From contig MNCI01038288.1 in the NCBI GenBank assembly GCA_015680685.1, positions 8,854-70,853 on the forward strand: a stretch of DNA of 62,000 nt, read 5' to 3'. The notes under the pieces were generated by a model. It worked only from the letters and a program-made list of their open reading frames with translations. It ran no database searches and was not told the origin of the DNA. How positions within the stretch are numbered: position 1 is the stretch's first letter; every line of letters starts with the position of its first letter. Shown in pieces: positions 45,601 to 57,350 of this stretch. Source of the stretch: Gnetum montanum (Eukaryota; Streptophyta; Gnetopsida; Gnetales; Gnetaceae). Made by a program: the position numbers and the translations under genes.

Positions 45601-46566
45601 CAATATTGCTTTCTATAGTTTTAAAGATGAGCAAGTTAATAAAAATAAATCATTCACTTAAATATGAGCCGTTAATTGATTTAAATATGTTAATTGAATA
45701 TGAAAATCATTCTTCTACTTAAGTAGAGTCTTAGAAAGATGATGCATTAAAACATGCATAGAAGAATTATCAAACATTACAAGCTATGTTGCTTAATGAT
45801 ATGAAAGTACTTTCAAAATTTTTACAGCTTGAAGAACAAATATTGCAATTATGTTATTCATAAGAAAATATTAGTTTTGAGTGAACTAAAGTAGTAATAG
45901 AGCTTAACAAAAGAATTAAGAGTTGTATTAGACCTATAAAAAGAGAAAATATAGCTAAATCAATTTTAGAAGGAACTTTACAAAGTTTATAGGTAGAAAT
46001 CATGAAGGATGATAGTTCTTTTTCTTTTTCATTATTAAAAAATCGAAGGAAGATATTTCCTAGATAGCTATATGTTGAAGAAAGAAACAAAAATAATTCT
46101 AAAGTTATAAGTGAAAATGTTATAGGTTTTTCTCTTTCCTCTTTGCATTTAGAGATTATAGTTAATATTTCACTTGTCTAATTGCTACATGCATTTGCCA
46201 AAGAAAGATTTGGATCTAAATATTGATCCAAACATTGAATATGCTTATTAAAATCCTAGGTAAATTATCATCAAAAGATATGTTGATAAACTCTCTTAAT
46301 TATTTTCAATTGTTTTACTTTCTATCTTAGAATAGAATGATGTTGTTTGTTCTCATTCTCACTTATCTATACTCACTTGCACCTTGCATATTTTTGTATC
46401 TTGTATTTACAAAAAATTGAGAAGAGGTAGTTGGACTGATTCTTAATGTGTCTTGTTTAGGTTAATTGAGAAGATTTCTTATGTCCTAATATGTTACATT
46501 GTAACAAGTAAAGAGTTTCATTTACATTGTGGTAGGCCTTGATGGACTTGCAAATGATGAAACAGG
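45601..46566. other. Interval before the second duplicated copy
   Basis: AT-rich; no gene recognised. 46501-46566 resembles the terpene synthase intron at 546-612, ending exactly where copy B begins. Confidence 0.45.
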
Positions 46567-46742
46567 ATTACTCTGTTCATAACATTTAGGAACCACACAC
46601 TCAAAAACTATGACATCATGTAACAAGCCCCAAGATTTCATGCTACCGACATACAAGGAACACAAGGTGTTGCTTTCTTCTGTTTTTCTTAGAATATTAT
46701 GAATAATGAACGTCTAATATTTCAATGATAATGATTTAACAG

Positions 46743-47342
46743 GAACTAGTGGTGGCTGGAACAAACACTACAAGCACAACTTTTGGAATGGGCCATAGCA
46801 GAGCTTATACGGAATCCACACGTAATGAAGAAAGCCCAGCGTTGGTCATGAATGAAAGACTAGTGGAGGAGAAAGACATGGCTGATTTGCCATATTTGAG
46901 GGCCATTGTTAAGGAAACTCTGTGTCTACATCCTGCAATGCCTTTTCTGGTGCCACACAAAGCTGAACGTGATTGCATGATCGGGGATTTCTTGGTACCA
47001 AAAGATGCACAGGTCACCCGGGTGTGTGGGAGGATCCTCTGAAATTTAGACTAGAAAGGTTTTTGCATGCAAACCTGGACTTCAAAGGACAGAATTATGA
47101 GTTCATACCGGTTGGGTCGGGCAGATGAATGTGTGTGGGAATGCTTCTTGCTAACATGATGATTCACAGTTTTCTGGCTGCCTGCCCTGATTGAAGGATT
47201 TGATTGGGCCTGCATTGATAATGATGATGAGGTGGACATGGCTTACCGAGTTGCAGTCACCACGCACAAGGCCCGCCCGCTTGTGGTTAAAGCAACCCCA
47301 TGTTTGGACTCTACTTTCTATCAGTAGGGGGCGTTGCAATAG
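46743..47342 (+). pseudogene. P450 exon 2 pseudogene, copy B
   Basis: Starts GAACTAGTGGTGGCTGG, which keeps the phase that copy A lost, then AGTNTTSTT, a one-base insertion (tttt for ttt), and a deletion where copy A has its 57-bp duplication. It keeps DLPYLRAIVKETL and a ..PFLVPHK segment, and shares with copy A the TGA before the haem Cys (47126-47128) and the one-base shift near the C-terminus. It adds its own TAG near the end. No exon 1 is present. Confidence 0.88.
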
Positions 47343-48230
47343 TCCATAGAATAACTTGACTTGTTTAACCTATAAAGCCTGGTGCCGGTATTCAACTGAG
47401 CAGAGCATGTGTGGTTTAGTTATAAATCTAGAAGGTTAATTTCTGATTGTATTCAAAAGTTGTAAATTCAAATCAACAGATGTAACCATGATTCAAATGA
47501 CGTGTCGAGAATAGAAAACTTCTGAAAAATGGCCATTTTTCTTTTTGATCTTTTTTTTTAAGTTACAAATTGATTTTCAATATTCATAAGGCTTTAAGTT
47601 ATTTAGCTTGTGGACAGTTGATCTAACTCATAGACAATTTAACTGAAATTAACATTTTTTAACTTTTATAGATTGTTTAGATCTATTTGATGATATAAAC
47701 ATTTATGCCATGAGTTTTGAAAACATCATTAAGAAAATTTATAAGTCAATTAATTTATAATCTTTTGATAATTATAGTGTTAGCCATATCCATAAAATCT
47801 ATACGTGGAACAATAAGGTATTAGCTTGGATTTGATTTAGAAACTGCAAGTTGTAGATTTGATTCTAACATATAACATTGGTCTATGAATTTAACAAGCA
47901 ACCTTGCTTTTCATCAAATATTTTAAAAATTTATTAACCTATAAATTGCACATTGATTAACTTAGAAAATTTTTAATTTGAACTTTTTTTCACTACAAGC
48001 CTACTTAAACTATTTTTTGCAAATTGTATTACCTCCCATATCTACAAAGTGAGAGTATCAATGAAAGTGTAGTGGAAGCAGGGCACCGAAGCAAACTACA
48101 AAGTAAAAATAACAACAACAATAAGCAACAATGAACAACTATAAGTGTAGAAGGCTAAGAGCTAGAACAATTAGAAGATGGATCATCAACAATGGTAGTG
48201 GAGCAAACTGTAGAGTAGCAGCAATGATGG
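47343..48230. other. P450 3′ flank, copy B
   Basis: Counterpart of 11751-12642. No gene seen. Confidence 0.6.
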
Positions 48231-48835
48231 TGTTGTGGCCAACCTCACCCATGCTATTGCATGGGGCCATGGTTAAAAAAACTATTATGTAAAATCATAT
48301 ACCATTTCACTAAGCAATGTTGACATGTGGGAAGGTAAACTAATGTGTAGGGAGGTGGACCCACATGCAAGGAGGTGAAACATCACTAGCAAGCAGCTAT
48401 AAAGCAGAAAACGAAGATGATGGTAGGAAGGGGAGCAAGCACCTCCTTAACAAATCAAGCTCTTTTCTTGAACAACTACATCTCTCTCCATTGAGGTGCA
48501 CACAAATGGGCAGGGGGGCCTCTAGGGGCTAAGAAACTAGAGGGTGGTGGTTTTCTCTCTCTCTTTCCTCCTATTTTTCTTGGGGGATAATGGTGTAGCC
48601 ATGCACAAATAGTGGGCATGATAGGTGGGTTTTATAGTTTCATTTATTTATTTTTGGCAATAGACCAGTGACAGTCAGTAGTGGTAGAGTTGCATGGATG
48701 ACAATCAACAATTTTAACAAGAAACCAAGAGGTGGTAGTTTTCTTTTCCATTTTCGTGGTAAACCCGTGATGGTAGCAAATGTAGGATTGGAGATAGCAA
48801 TGCATCTACCAACACATGATAACAAGATCTGGTAG

Positions 48836-48867
<32 letters not shown>

Positions 48868-50432
48868 TTACTACGGTGTTATAATAGTAGATAGCAGTAA
48901 TTGTAGGCATAGGTTCTACAATTTCATTCTATTTTTAGTAAGGGATGCATCCACATCAAGGTTCTCCAAATAGGGACAAATTTCCCTCTCTCATGCTAAT
49001 GACAAGGCACGTTTTGTCTATGTGTCATAGATACATCAGCGGGCTCCTTCATCTAGCCTCTTCTCTCTTTGTCCCTCCTCCAATGGCTAGCTATAGGTAG
49101 TGTTGGCTACAACAACATCCACAATAGATCAACAATAAACAACAATAGCTAGGAAGCATCGAAAACATATTTTGGTTACCCTTTATATTCTTGAATTTGA
49201 GACACTTATTCCAATTAAAATTTTCATTTTTTTACTATTTTCAAAAGGCTACATAGCCCTCTCCAACTGAGACTATTTCTGGGTTTTGGTTACCCATACG
49301 AGAGGCACCCTAGGCAATAGTATCCTAAAACAAGTTTTTCCTTTCTAGGTGTTGGTGCATCCAAGATTTATGCATCAACACCTTTTTGGTGCTAGAAGGA
49401 GAGCCTTTCTCCCATCTTTTGTTTATCAGCTCTTCTTTTCATTTTCTTATGGCTATTTTATTTCTCATCTTATCTTGGAAACTATTCAATTTTTTAAAAA
49501 CCTTTGTCTTTAGATCCTTTATTTTTTGCCTTTTTCACATGCTTCACATTTTCTAAAAATTGTTGTTATCGAAACCTTTTTTCTATAACCCTTGTTTCCG
49601 AGTTCCATTTTTGAATTTTTGATTTTAGTGGTCCTTACCTAAGTCCTAACTTGGGTGAGGTTGTTTTATTATTTAATTTTAAATTTATTTTTTAAAATTC
49701 TTCTTATTTTATATTTTTCTTTTCAGATTTCATGGTTTTTGTTGCTCCTTGCGCTTGCATGCAGTTTTTTGTTTGGGGGCTAAGTGTTGTGGCCAACCTC
49801 GCCCATGCTATCACATGGAACCATGATCAACAAAACTATCTTGTAAAATCATACATCATTTCACAAAGCAATATTGACATGCAAGAAGGTGAATTAATGT
49901 GTAAGGAGGTGGATTGATGTGTGGGAAGGTGAATCGATGTGTGACGAGGTGGACCAACATGTAGAAAGGTAAAATGTCACTAATAAGTAGCGAAAAACCA
50001 AAGAATGAAAATGACATTAAGAGGACGGGGGTGCGGGCCTCCTTAACAAATTAGGCTATCTTCCTAAACAACTACATATCTCTCCATTGAGGCATATGTA
50101 GATGGGCAGGGGGAGTCTTTAGTGGCTGAGAAACTAGCGAATGACAATTTTCTATCTCTCTCTTCTTCTATTTTTCTTGGTATGATAGTGGTGCAACCAT
50201 GCATAAATGACCGATGTAGTAGGTTGGTTCTACAATCCCATTTCTTTATTCTTGGCAACAGACTAATGATAGTCAGCAATAGCAGAGCTACATGGATGAT
50301 TGTCAACAGTCTCAATAGGAAACCAAGAGGTTGCAGTTTTCTTTTCCCTTTTCATCGTAGACCCATGATGGTTGCAAACATAGCACTGGAGATAGGAACA
50401 TGTCTACTGGCATATGATAACAAGATTTGGTA

Positions 50433-50485
<53 letters not shown>

Positions 50486-50979
50486 GCTATGGTGTTGCAG
50501 TAATAGATAGTAGTAGTTGCAAGCACAAGTTCTACAATTCCATTCTATTTTTGGTGGATGGTGCATCCGTGATAGGATTCTCCAAATAGAGGAAAATTTC
50601 ACCCTCTCATGTTGACAACAGGGCACATTTTGTTTATGTGTTAGAGACACATCAACAAGCCCCTTCATCCAACCTCTTCTCTCTCTCTCTCCCTCCTTTG
50701 ATGGCTATAGGTAATGTTGGTTATGACAACATCTGTAATGGACTAGCAGTAGCAGCCTAGAAGAAGGGAAAATTTATTTTGATTGCCTTTTTTATTCTTG
50801 AATTTTAGATACTCATTCCAATTAATTTTTTCTTTTTACTATTTTCAAAAGGCCACATAGCCCTCTCCAATTGAAACTATTAAGAGTTTCCCTACCCATA
50901 CAGAAGGCACCCTAGGTAATAGTATCGTAAAACAAGTTTTTTCCCCAATGTTAGTGTAACCAAAAGTTATGCATCAACA
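48231..50979 (+). mobile_element. Compact non-coding LTR retrotransposon, copy B
   Basis: 2749 bp: LTRs at 48231-49380 (1150 bp) and 49785-50979 (1195 bp) around 404 bp. The ends TGTTG/CAACA and flanks gatgg (48226-48230) and tatgg (50980-50984) are the same as in copy A, so it arrived with the segment rather than by its own transposition. The sequence before the right LTR, gtttgggggctaag, is a cleaner polypurine tract than in copy A. (CT)n runs lie at about 48835-48861 and 50437-50482. Confidence 0.85.
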
Positions 50980-50984
50980 TATGG

Positions 50985-51949
50985 TAGCAAGTAGTAATGG
51001 ATAGCTATAAGTGTGGAAGGTTAAGATTTGTAGGAACTGAAAGATGGATCAACACTAGTGATGAGCAATGGCTAGAATTACCACATGAGTTGCAATAGAG
51101 TAGTAGTAGAGACAAGTCAAGGGAAACTGCTACTACAATAGGAAGAGAAAAATAAAAGTTCTAATATTCAACTACAAAGAGATTATATTTATTTCCACCA
51201 TGGAAGTGTAGAATTAGCAAGCAACCAATAACAAAAGGTATAAAGCATCAGTCTTATGGACTCTTTGTAGTGGGAATTGTGGAGCTATACAATGGATAGT
51301 AGAGTGGTCTATTGCTACTACAATAGCAATCACTCATCTTTATTATGGTATGCTTGATCATGGGCATCAAATGTACTATAATGCACATGAACCTAACATC
51401 TACCCATAATGCACATGAACCCAACATCCTCCCAATCACCTAAGATAGCATATGCCATAAAGGCTTCAACTGTGCTCATCTAGCAACTAATTCCTTTTGT
51501 AAAGCCAAATCCATGATGTGATCCATCTAAATTCCTTTTTTTATATTTGGAAATTGTATATTGGTAACTAGTTAAGGCCAATATAGAGACATCAATCCTA
51601 GAGTAGCTCAAAGATGCTCCAAACTTATCAAAATCACATTTATCTCTAATTCCTTCAAGTGTCATACTTAACCTCTTGTTTATAATGAGTGAAGCAAGAT
51701 ATTCATGATCATATCACTACTCAAAGGTAATATAACTTGGCAACTATGAATATAGTGCATAGATGTGATCAAAATGTTAGCCCTTTATTATCTACGAAAT
51801 GGGCTAAGACTACCCTAATTTTTCCTTTTATACTAGCAAAGTTTTTCATAATTTACACTTCTTTATTTATTATTTCTTGGCTTTAAAGAACATAAAATAC
51901 TATCCTAGCAACTAGGCATGCGACAACTTTGGAGTTGGTGAGTATTAAG
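50985..51949. other. Flank of copy B and start of element V
   Basis: 50985-51789 matches 15401-16213. 51790-51949 is unassigned. No gene seen. Confidence 0.5.
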
Positions 51950-52193
51950 AACTGACACTCCAATAATGAAGACTGCTACTACTATTTATGAATTTTCTCT
52001 AAGAAGGGAATCCCCATTTCTATTTTATCTTTCTCATCCTTTTGCACATATACCTTTGCCTTCAACACAATTACTATTAGCTCCATCCATGTAGGATGAA
52101 ATTCCTACCTAGCCATAGCAAAGAAATGCCACAAGGCCTCTTAACTTACAACTAACTCCCTAGCCAAGTGGTTCAAAAAATAAACCTTGAAAA

Positions 52194-52800
52194 ATGCCTT
52201 TCTTCCGAATCAATAGTCCTTCTAAGCCCTCATCGACACCTACAGTTGATGATCCTACTTCTTCCTCATCCTCTACTACATCATTTAAGAACCCTTTAAA
52301 TCAAATGGCTTCCAAAGTTCATACTATCATGTTGACCCATGTAGTTACTAATTGGATAAAGGTTGGCCATCTTCCAAGGAAATGACTTAATCCTAAAAGT
52401 CTCCTAATTTACTTGCAAATCATTGGGAATGAGCCTTGCAAGGCTCTTCTAGACTTAGTTTTTGGTGAGGGTTTGATCTTCCATGAAAGTTACTATGCAT
52501 GGAAACTACCTCCTCTCAAGAAGAGCAACATTCATTTTGAGTTGGTAGATCATTCAATCATTGTTCCCTTGGAATTAGTGGATGATATTATGACCACTAT
52601 TTATGGGTGATCATATTCTACTGACTTCTTGGTGATTAATGTAGATAACTACAAAGGGGACTTCCCAATCATCATGGAAAGTGCTTAGTTGAGCATAATA
52701 GATGCACAAATGGGAATCAAAGACCTTTGCTTGAAGATTTCCAAGGAAAATGATTGTAGAGAGATTGAGAGGAAGCATGTTTCATGCATCATGTTACAAT
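52194..52800 (+). pseudogene. Element V protease relic
   Basis: HTIMLTHVVTNWIKVGHLPRK, LIYLQIIGNEPCKALLD, WKLPPLKKSNIHFELVDHS and LVINVDNYKGDFPIIM align with element III. The active site D-S-G has become D-L-V and the flap-side NLIS is altered. Two stops (52383-52385 and near 52607) break it. Confidence 0.75.
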
Positions 52801-53339
52801 GACATAGGGTGCAACTATGTATAGAAATTATAGACTATGAAAAGTACATCAATCACATATAGGAACCGTGTTGATGTGATAGAAATCCAAAGGTGCTAGT
52901 ATGTGGTAGCCATAAAATAGGAGGGCACCCAATGACTAACCATAAACCTAAGAGTAGCTTAACTCTATGGATGGAATAGACTAATAGCCTTACAAGTTTT
53001 TACATTTAAGGCATTGAGAAGATGAAGTAAATCCATCACCAACTCTATGATGAACCTAATGACATGAATTGGGGAGAGCTGGAGATCCTTGAAAGTTTTA
53101 AATAGAAGTCCCTTGAGTTGAAAACTCTGCCAACTAGAATGGAGTATACTTTTCTAAAAAATGATAAGCTAGTTATTATCAATGCCAACCTTACTCCTAC
53201 ATAGAAAAAGAAGCTATTGTATGTGGTCAACAAATGGCTAATAGTCTTTTTTTGATTATATTTTGAACTCACTAGAATTGATCCTAGGATATTCCAACAT
53301 TGCATCTACAAGGATCCTTCCATTAAACCAAAGAGGTAG

Positions 53340-54610
53340 CCATAGTGGCAGTGAATCTGAAATTGAAGCAGGTTGTGAAAGAAGAGATTGAAAAACTCCT
53401 CAAGGCACAATTAATCTACTCCATTGTAGAAAGTGAGTAGGTTAGTCAACTTGTGATAGTGCCAAAGAATAATGACAAATGAGGGGTCTACATTGATTTC
53501 AAGCTATTGAACATAGCAACATACAAAGATCACATTCTATTACCATTTGTGATCCAAGTGTTGGATATCATTTTTGGACATTGCTACTACAACTTTCTAG
53601 ATCAATATAGTGGCTATAACCAAATTTAGATTGCACTAGAAGATCATGCCAAAATAACATTCATGAATTCTTGGGGAACTTTCACATATAGAAAGATGTT
53701 GTTTGACTTGTGCAATGCTCTTTCCACATTCCAATGCCTTGTTTTGAGCATTTTCCAATAGTATATTGGTAGTGGGATTGAAATCTTTATTGATGAATTA
53801 TCCACCTATGGGGCTATGCTTGAGCAAGTCCTAGACCATCTTGAGCAAGTGTTGAAAAGATGTGTGGATACAAACCTTAGGCTCAACTGGCAAAAAAATT
53901 TACTTTATGATCTAGGAAGGCATTGTGTTGGGGCATAGGATTTTAGAGAAAGAAATTGAGATGGACGCTAAAATAATTAGGGTCATCGAAGAAATTACCA
54001 AATTGTTAGAAATAGTTACAGATGTGAGATTCTTCATTGGACAAACTACCTACTACCAACAATTCATTGAGAATTTCTCTAATATTTCTAAACCATTAGT
54101 AAAGCTAACAAAGAAGGATGCTCCATTTATCTAGACCAAGGAATGCAAACGTGCATTCTAGCACCTTAAGGAGAAGCTCATGAAAACTCTAATTTTATGA
54201 GAACTTGATTGGTATAGATCCTTTTACATCATGATGGATGCTTCCAATTATGCCTTGGGGACCATGCTCACACAATTGGATGATCAGAAACATCCATACT
54301 ATATCTACTATGTGAGTAGAAGCATTGTGGATGCATAGTTGAGCTACATCATAATAGAAAAAGAATTGAAGGAAGTGGTGTTCACCTTGGATAAATTTAG
54401 GCACTATGTGCTTGGATATAAGGTGTTTTTGCACATAGACCATAGTGCAATCTGGTTCTTGATGAATAAACCAACAATGAGCCCTTGTGTCATATGATGG
54501 CTGGTGATCTTATAGGAATTCAATCTTACAATGGTAGATTGGAAAAAAACCAAGAACATGGTTTTTGACCACTTGTCTTGGTTAATATGGGATAGAAAAG
54601 AGGAGGAGAG
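53340..54610 (+). pseudogene. Element V reverse transcriptase and RNase H relic
   Basis: One frame with stops shows KEEIEKLLKAQLIYSI, VSQLVIVPKNND, VYIDFKLLNIATYKDH, the palm YNFLDQYSGYNQI and FTYRKMLFDLCNALSTFQ, then FIDELSTYG where clan members have F-M-D-D. RT connection: DVRFFIGQTTYYQQFIENFS and KPLVKLTKKDAPF (53925-54134). RNase H: FYIMMDASNYALGTMLTQLD, YYVSRSIVDA, EKELKEVVFTLDKFRHYVLG. Domain order and style fit Athila. Copying is impossible given the stops and the changed catalytic D. Confidence 0.82.
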
Positions 54611-54879
54611 CTAATTTTTAGATCAATTTCCTAATGAAATCCTCTTTTTTATGGCTTTAACTGAACAAATTCCCACTGAATCCAACTAGGATGATGGTAG
54701 TCTCATCTATCTTCTCACTTAGGAGATGCCATAGGAGTGGGATCATAGAAAGAAATAATAGTTTCTTTAATAGGTGAAATGCTTCATGGAAATCAATAGA
54801 TACCTTTATAAGGTGTGTGCCAATGTCCTACTTTAGTGGTGTGTGTCTGATGTTGATTAATTGCACATTTTTGAAGATG

Positions 54880-55960
54880 GTTATGAGGGCCCTTATGGGG
54901 GGCCACAATGCTAGGAGACACATTACCATTAAGATCCTCATAGTAGGGTACTATTTGTCAATACTTTTCAAGGATACTCACCACTCATGTGAATGATACC
55001 AATGTGATGATGGAATAACCAATTGTATGGAGGGACCTCAGTAGTGGATTCAATCACTAGAACACTTTGATATTTGGGGCATTAACTTCATGAGTCCCAT
55101 CACATCATTGTCAAACAGAAAGGTATACATTGTAGTCATTGTTGACTACTATACAAAATGGGCGAAAGTTGTAGCCATCACCAATTGTACATCTTTTATG
55201 GCTACTCATTTTTTACAACAAGATGTAAAAATGTTTGGGGATGCCACATGCACTTATTTCTGATAATGGTACTCATTTTATAGGCACTAATTGTGAAAGC
55301 TCATGCAACACTTAAGCATAAATTAACAACATGCTACCATCCCCAAGCTAATGGTCAAGTGGAAGTTATGAAGATGGAGATCACAAAAATACTAACTTGA
55401 ATGGTTAGTAAATATAGGAGGGGTCGAAGCACAAAACTCAATGATGTCCTTTGAACCTACTACTCCACTTGGAAACTTCCTATTGGTTACTCTTCATATG
55501 AGATTATGTATGGAAATTTACCAATACTTTCAATCCAAATGAAGCTCCATACACTATTAATAGCATGTGACCTTGACCTTGATCTAAGTCTAGCATAGAA
55601 AAAAAATTGATGAACCACAACCTACTAGATAAGAACCAATTGGTAGCTTTGTCATCTAAAAAGCTGTACAAGACATTCAATAAACAACAACATGACCTTA
55701 GAATATGGAAAGTAAAATCTTAATTGGGAGATAAGGTCATATATTAGAATCCCACACATGTGCCAAAAAGAAAAAAGTTTCAAATGTTGTGGAAAGGACC
55801 TTATATTATCTATGAAACCTTTCCTTTTGGAGCCATGTTAATTTACAAACTTGAAAGCCCAAATAATAAATCGCTAGTCAACACACAAAAACTAAAAGCT
55901 TTCCATGAACCCAAAAGAGCTAATCACCAAAACACCTTAAAAGATGAACATGCATGCTGA
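54880..55960 (+). pseudogene. Element V integrase relic
   Basis: Zinc-binding remnant ending HHSCE-x-YQCDD (about 54990-55010); core with DIWGINFMSPI, YIVVIVDYYTKWAKVVAI (55080-55170), DNGTHF-like positions near 55265 in another frame, and PQANGQVEV near 55345; C-terminal WKGPYIIYETFPFGAMLIYK (55790-55850) and a VNTQKLKAFHEP end. Several frames are needed to follow it. Confidence 0.75.
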
Positions 55961-57350
55961 ATTTTTAAATCTCCTTCTTCCAACTCATTCATGGAGAAGA
56001 TGGTCATCCATGTTAATATATCAAAGTGGCTCATCAGTCTTTCAATTTTTGTTTACATTGTTTTTAGTACATTTTTCTCTTTCTTAAATATTTTATTATT
56101 TTTTCTATACTTTACTTAATTTGGTTTGGATTTCTTATGCTTTTCTTATGTTTTGATTTCCTTTATTACTACTAGGACTAACTACAATTGTAGTTGTCAA
56201 TTGATGGTGGTTTGTCCTATAATGTTATTTGATTGCTACTATTTGAATTCTATTTTTAAAATTTTATGTTGATAACTAAGACATGGTTTATTTTTCATGA
56301 TAACAAGTAGCGAGTCCACATCATCCACCCATCTACAGAACTCTATGGTGTTCCCTTAATTTGGAAATATGCATCCCTTCTTAAATGAAACTTATAATGA
56401 ACTTGTAACCTTGGTAGTTTTTGAAACTGGAAATGATTAAATGGATAACAAGGATGTGAATACAAGGGGATTTTATGCCCTTTTTACATTCTTATCCTCT
56501 TGAGTGCATGAGTGTTCTCATGGATTTTTCACCATTTTGCTATTCACCAATAATAGGAAGCTAAAGTCTTTGCATGGTGTGGTTCCCATCCAAAAAAAAT
56601 AAAAATAAAAATACAACAATAACAGGATTTCAAAGCACATCCATTAGATAAAATAATGGGTTAGAAGCACTAGTTATGCAACTAGAAATACATGTTACCC
56701 ATGTCTAAAGGTCCTCTCTAATTAAGGTTCATCTCACTTCCTACTTCTTTTTTATTATCTTTTAGGAATGGTGATTGATCTATGGAGATATTTTTGTGCC
56801 TTAAGGGGATGAATTAATCTTAGAGTATTAATGTGAAGTCATTGAAAGTGGTTAATTCTAATTTTGCCTAAGGATGGATGTTATCAAGCTGTATTAATCA
56901 CAAAATTTGTAATGGACTTCATGTGATCATAATACAGGACTCCATTTCACACTCCACCTCATCCATTTCTACTTTAAATATCTCACCTCACTGCCTCTTT
57001 TCATGTTTTGTTTGATGTCTTAGTTTGATGCATCAAAGTTTCTAGATAGTTTCTTTGGTGATTTAGTCCCTAACTAACCAACATCATTAGTCATCCATGG
57101 AGCCATGGACTCTTTGGTTTGAGGACATGCAAGGGCATTAAGGGCATTTGCCTACTATGTGGAGCACCCACTTGCATACTCCTTGGTTCAGTTAGTTAAG
57201 TTCCTTATCCCTTAGGCATTTCTCCATTCAAATCTTTTATTCTCCACATCATTTATGTCTAGTTGTGTGCTCGTTCATGGAATTTCTCCATCATTCTCTT
57301 GATAAAATTTCCTTTTTTATGCATTATCTATCTGTACTAACCTAAATCGT
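55961..57350 (+). other. Element V 3′ non-coding region
   Basis: T-rich tract (56040-56160), a stretch matching element III at 39130-39240 (gagtccac..catccaccc), a second matching 39400-39570 (ctttgcatggtgtggttc), and the conserved block at 57105-57180. No gene seen. Confidence 0.6.

Larger units (their letters stand above)
46567..51789 (+). repeat. Duplicated segment, copy B
   Basis: About 5.22 kb matching 10880-16213 in the same orientation from attactctgtt to ttagccctttatt, with scattered substitutions and small indels. It lacks P450 exon 1, so it is the derived copy. Its right end abuts sequence leading into element V. Confidence 0.92.
51950..57350 (+). mobile_element. Element V: Athila-like pol-bearing relic, truncated at both ends
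   Basis: Begins within sequence matching the end of the element III gag, then protease, reverse transcriptase, RNase H, integrase and the clan's 3′ non-coding block (57105-57180). The 5′ LTR, primer site and most of gag are missing on the left. The right end stops before any polypurine tract, where the minus-strand element VI starts. It is the only member here with a polymerase, and it is heavily mutated. Confidence 0.8.

Noticed and set aside
50312-50668. 118-codon minus-strand frame with Arg-Glu repeats
   Set aside because: The repeat is simply a (CT)n microsatellite read as codons; copy A lacks the frame. The same applies to 40350-40577.
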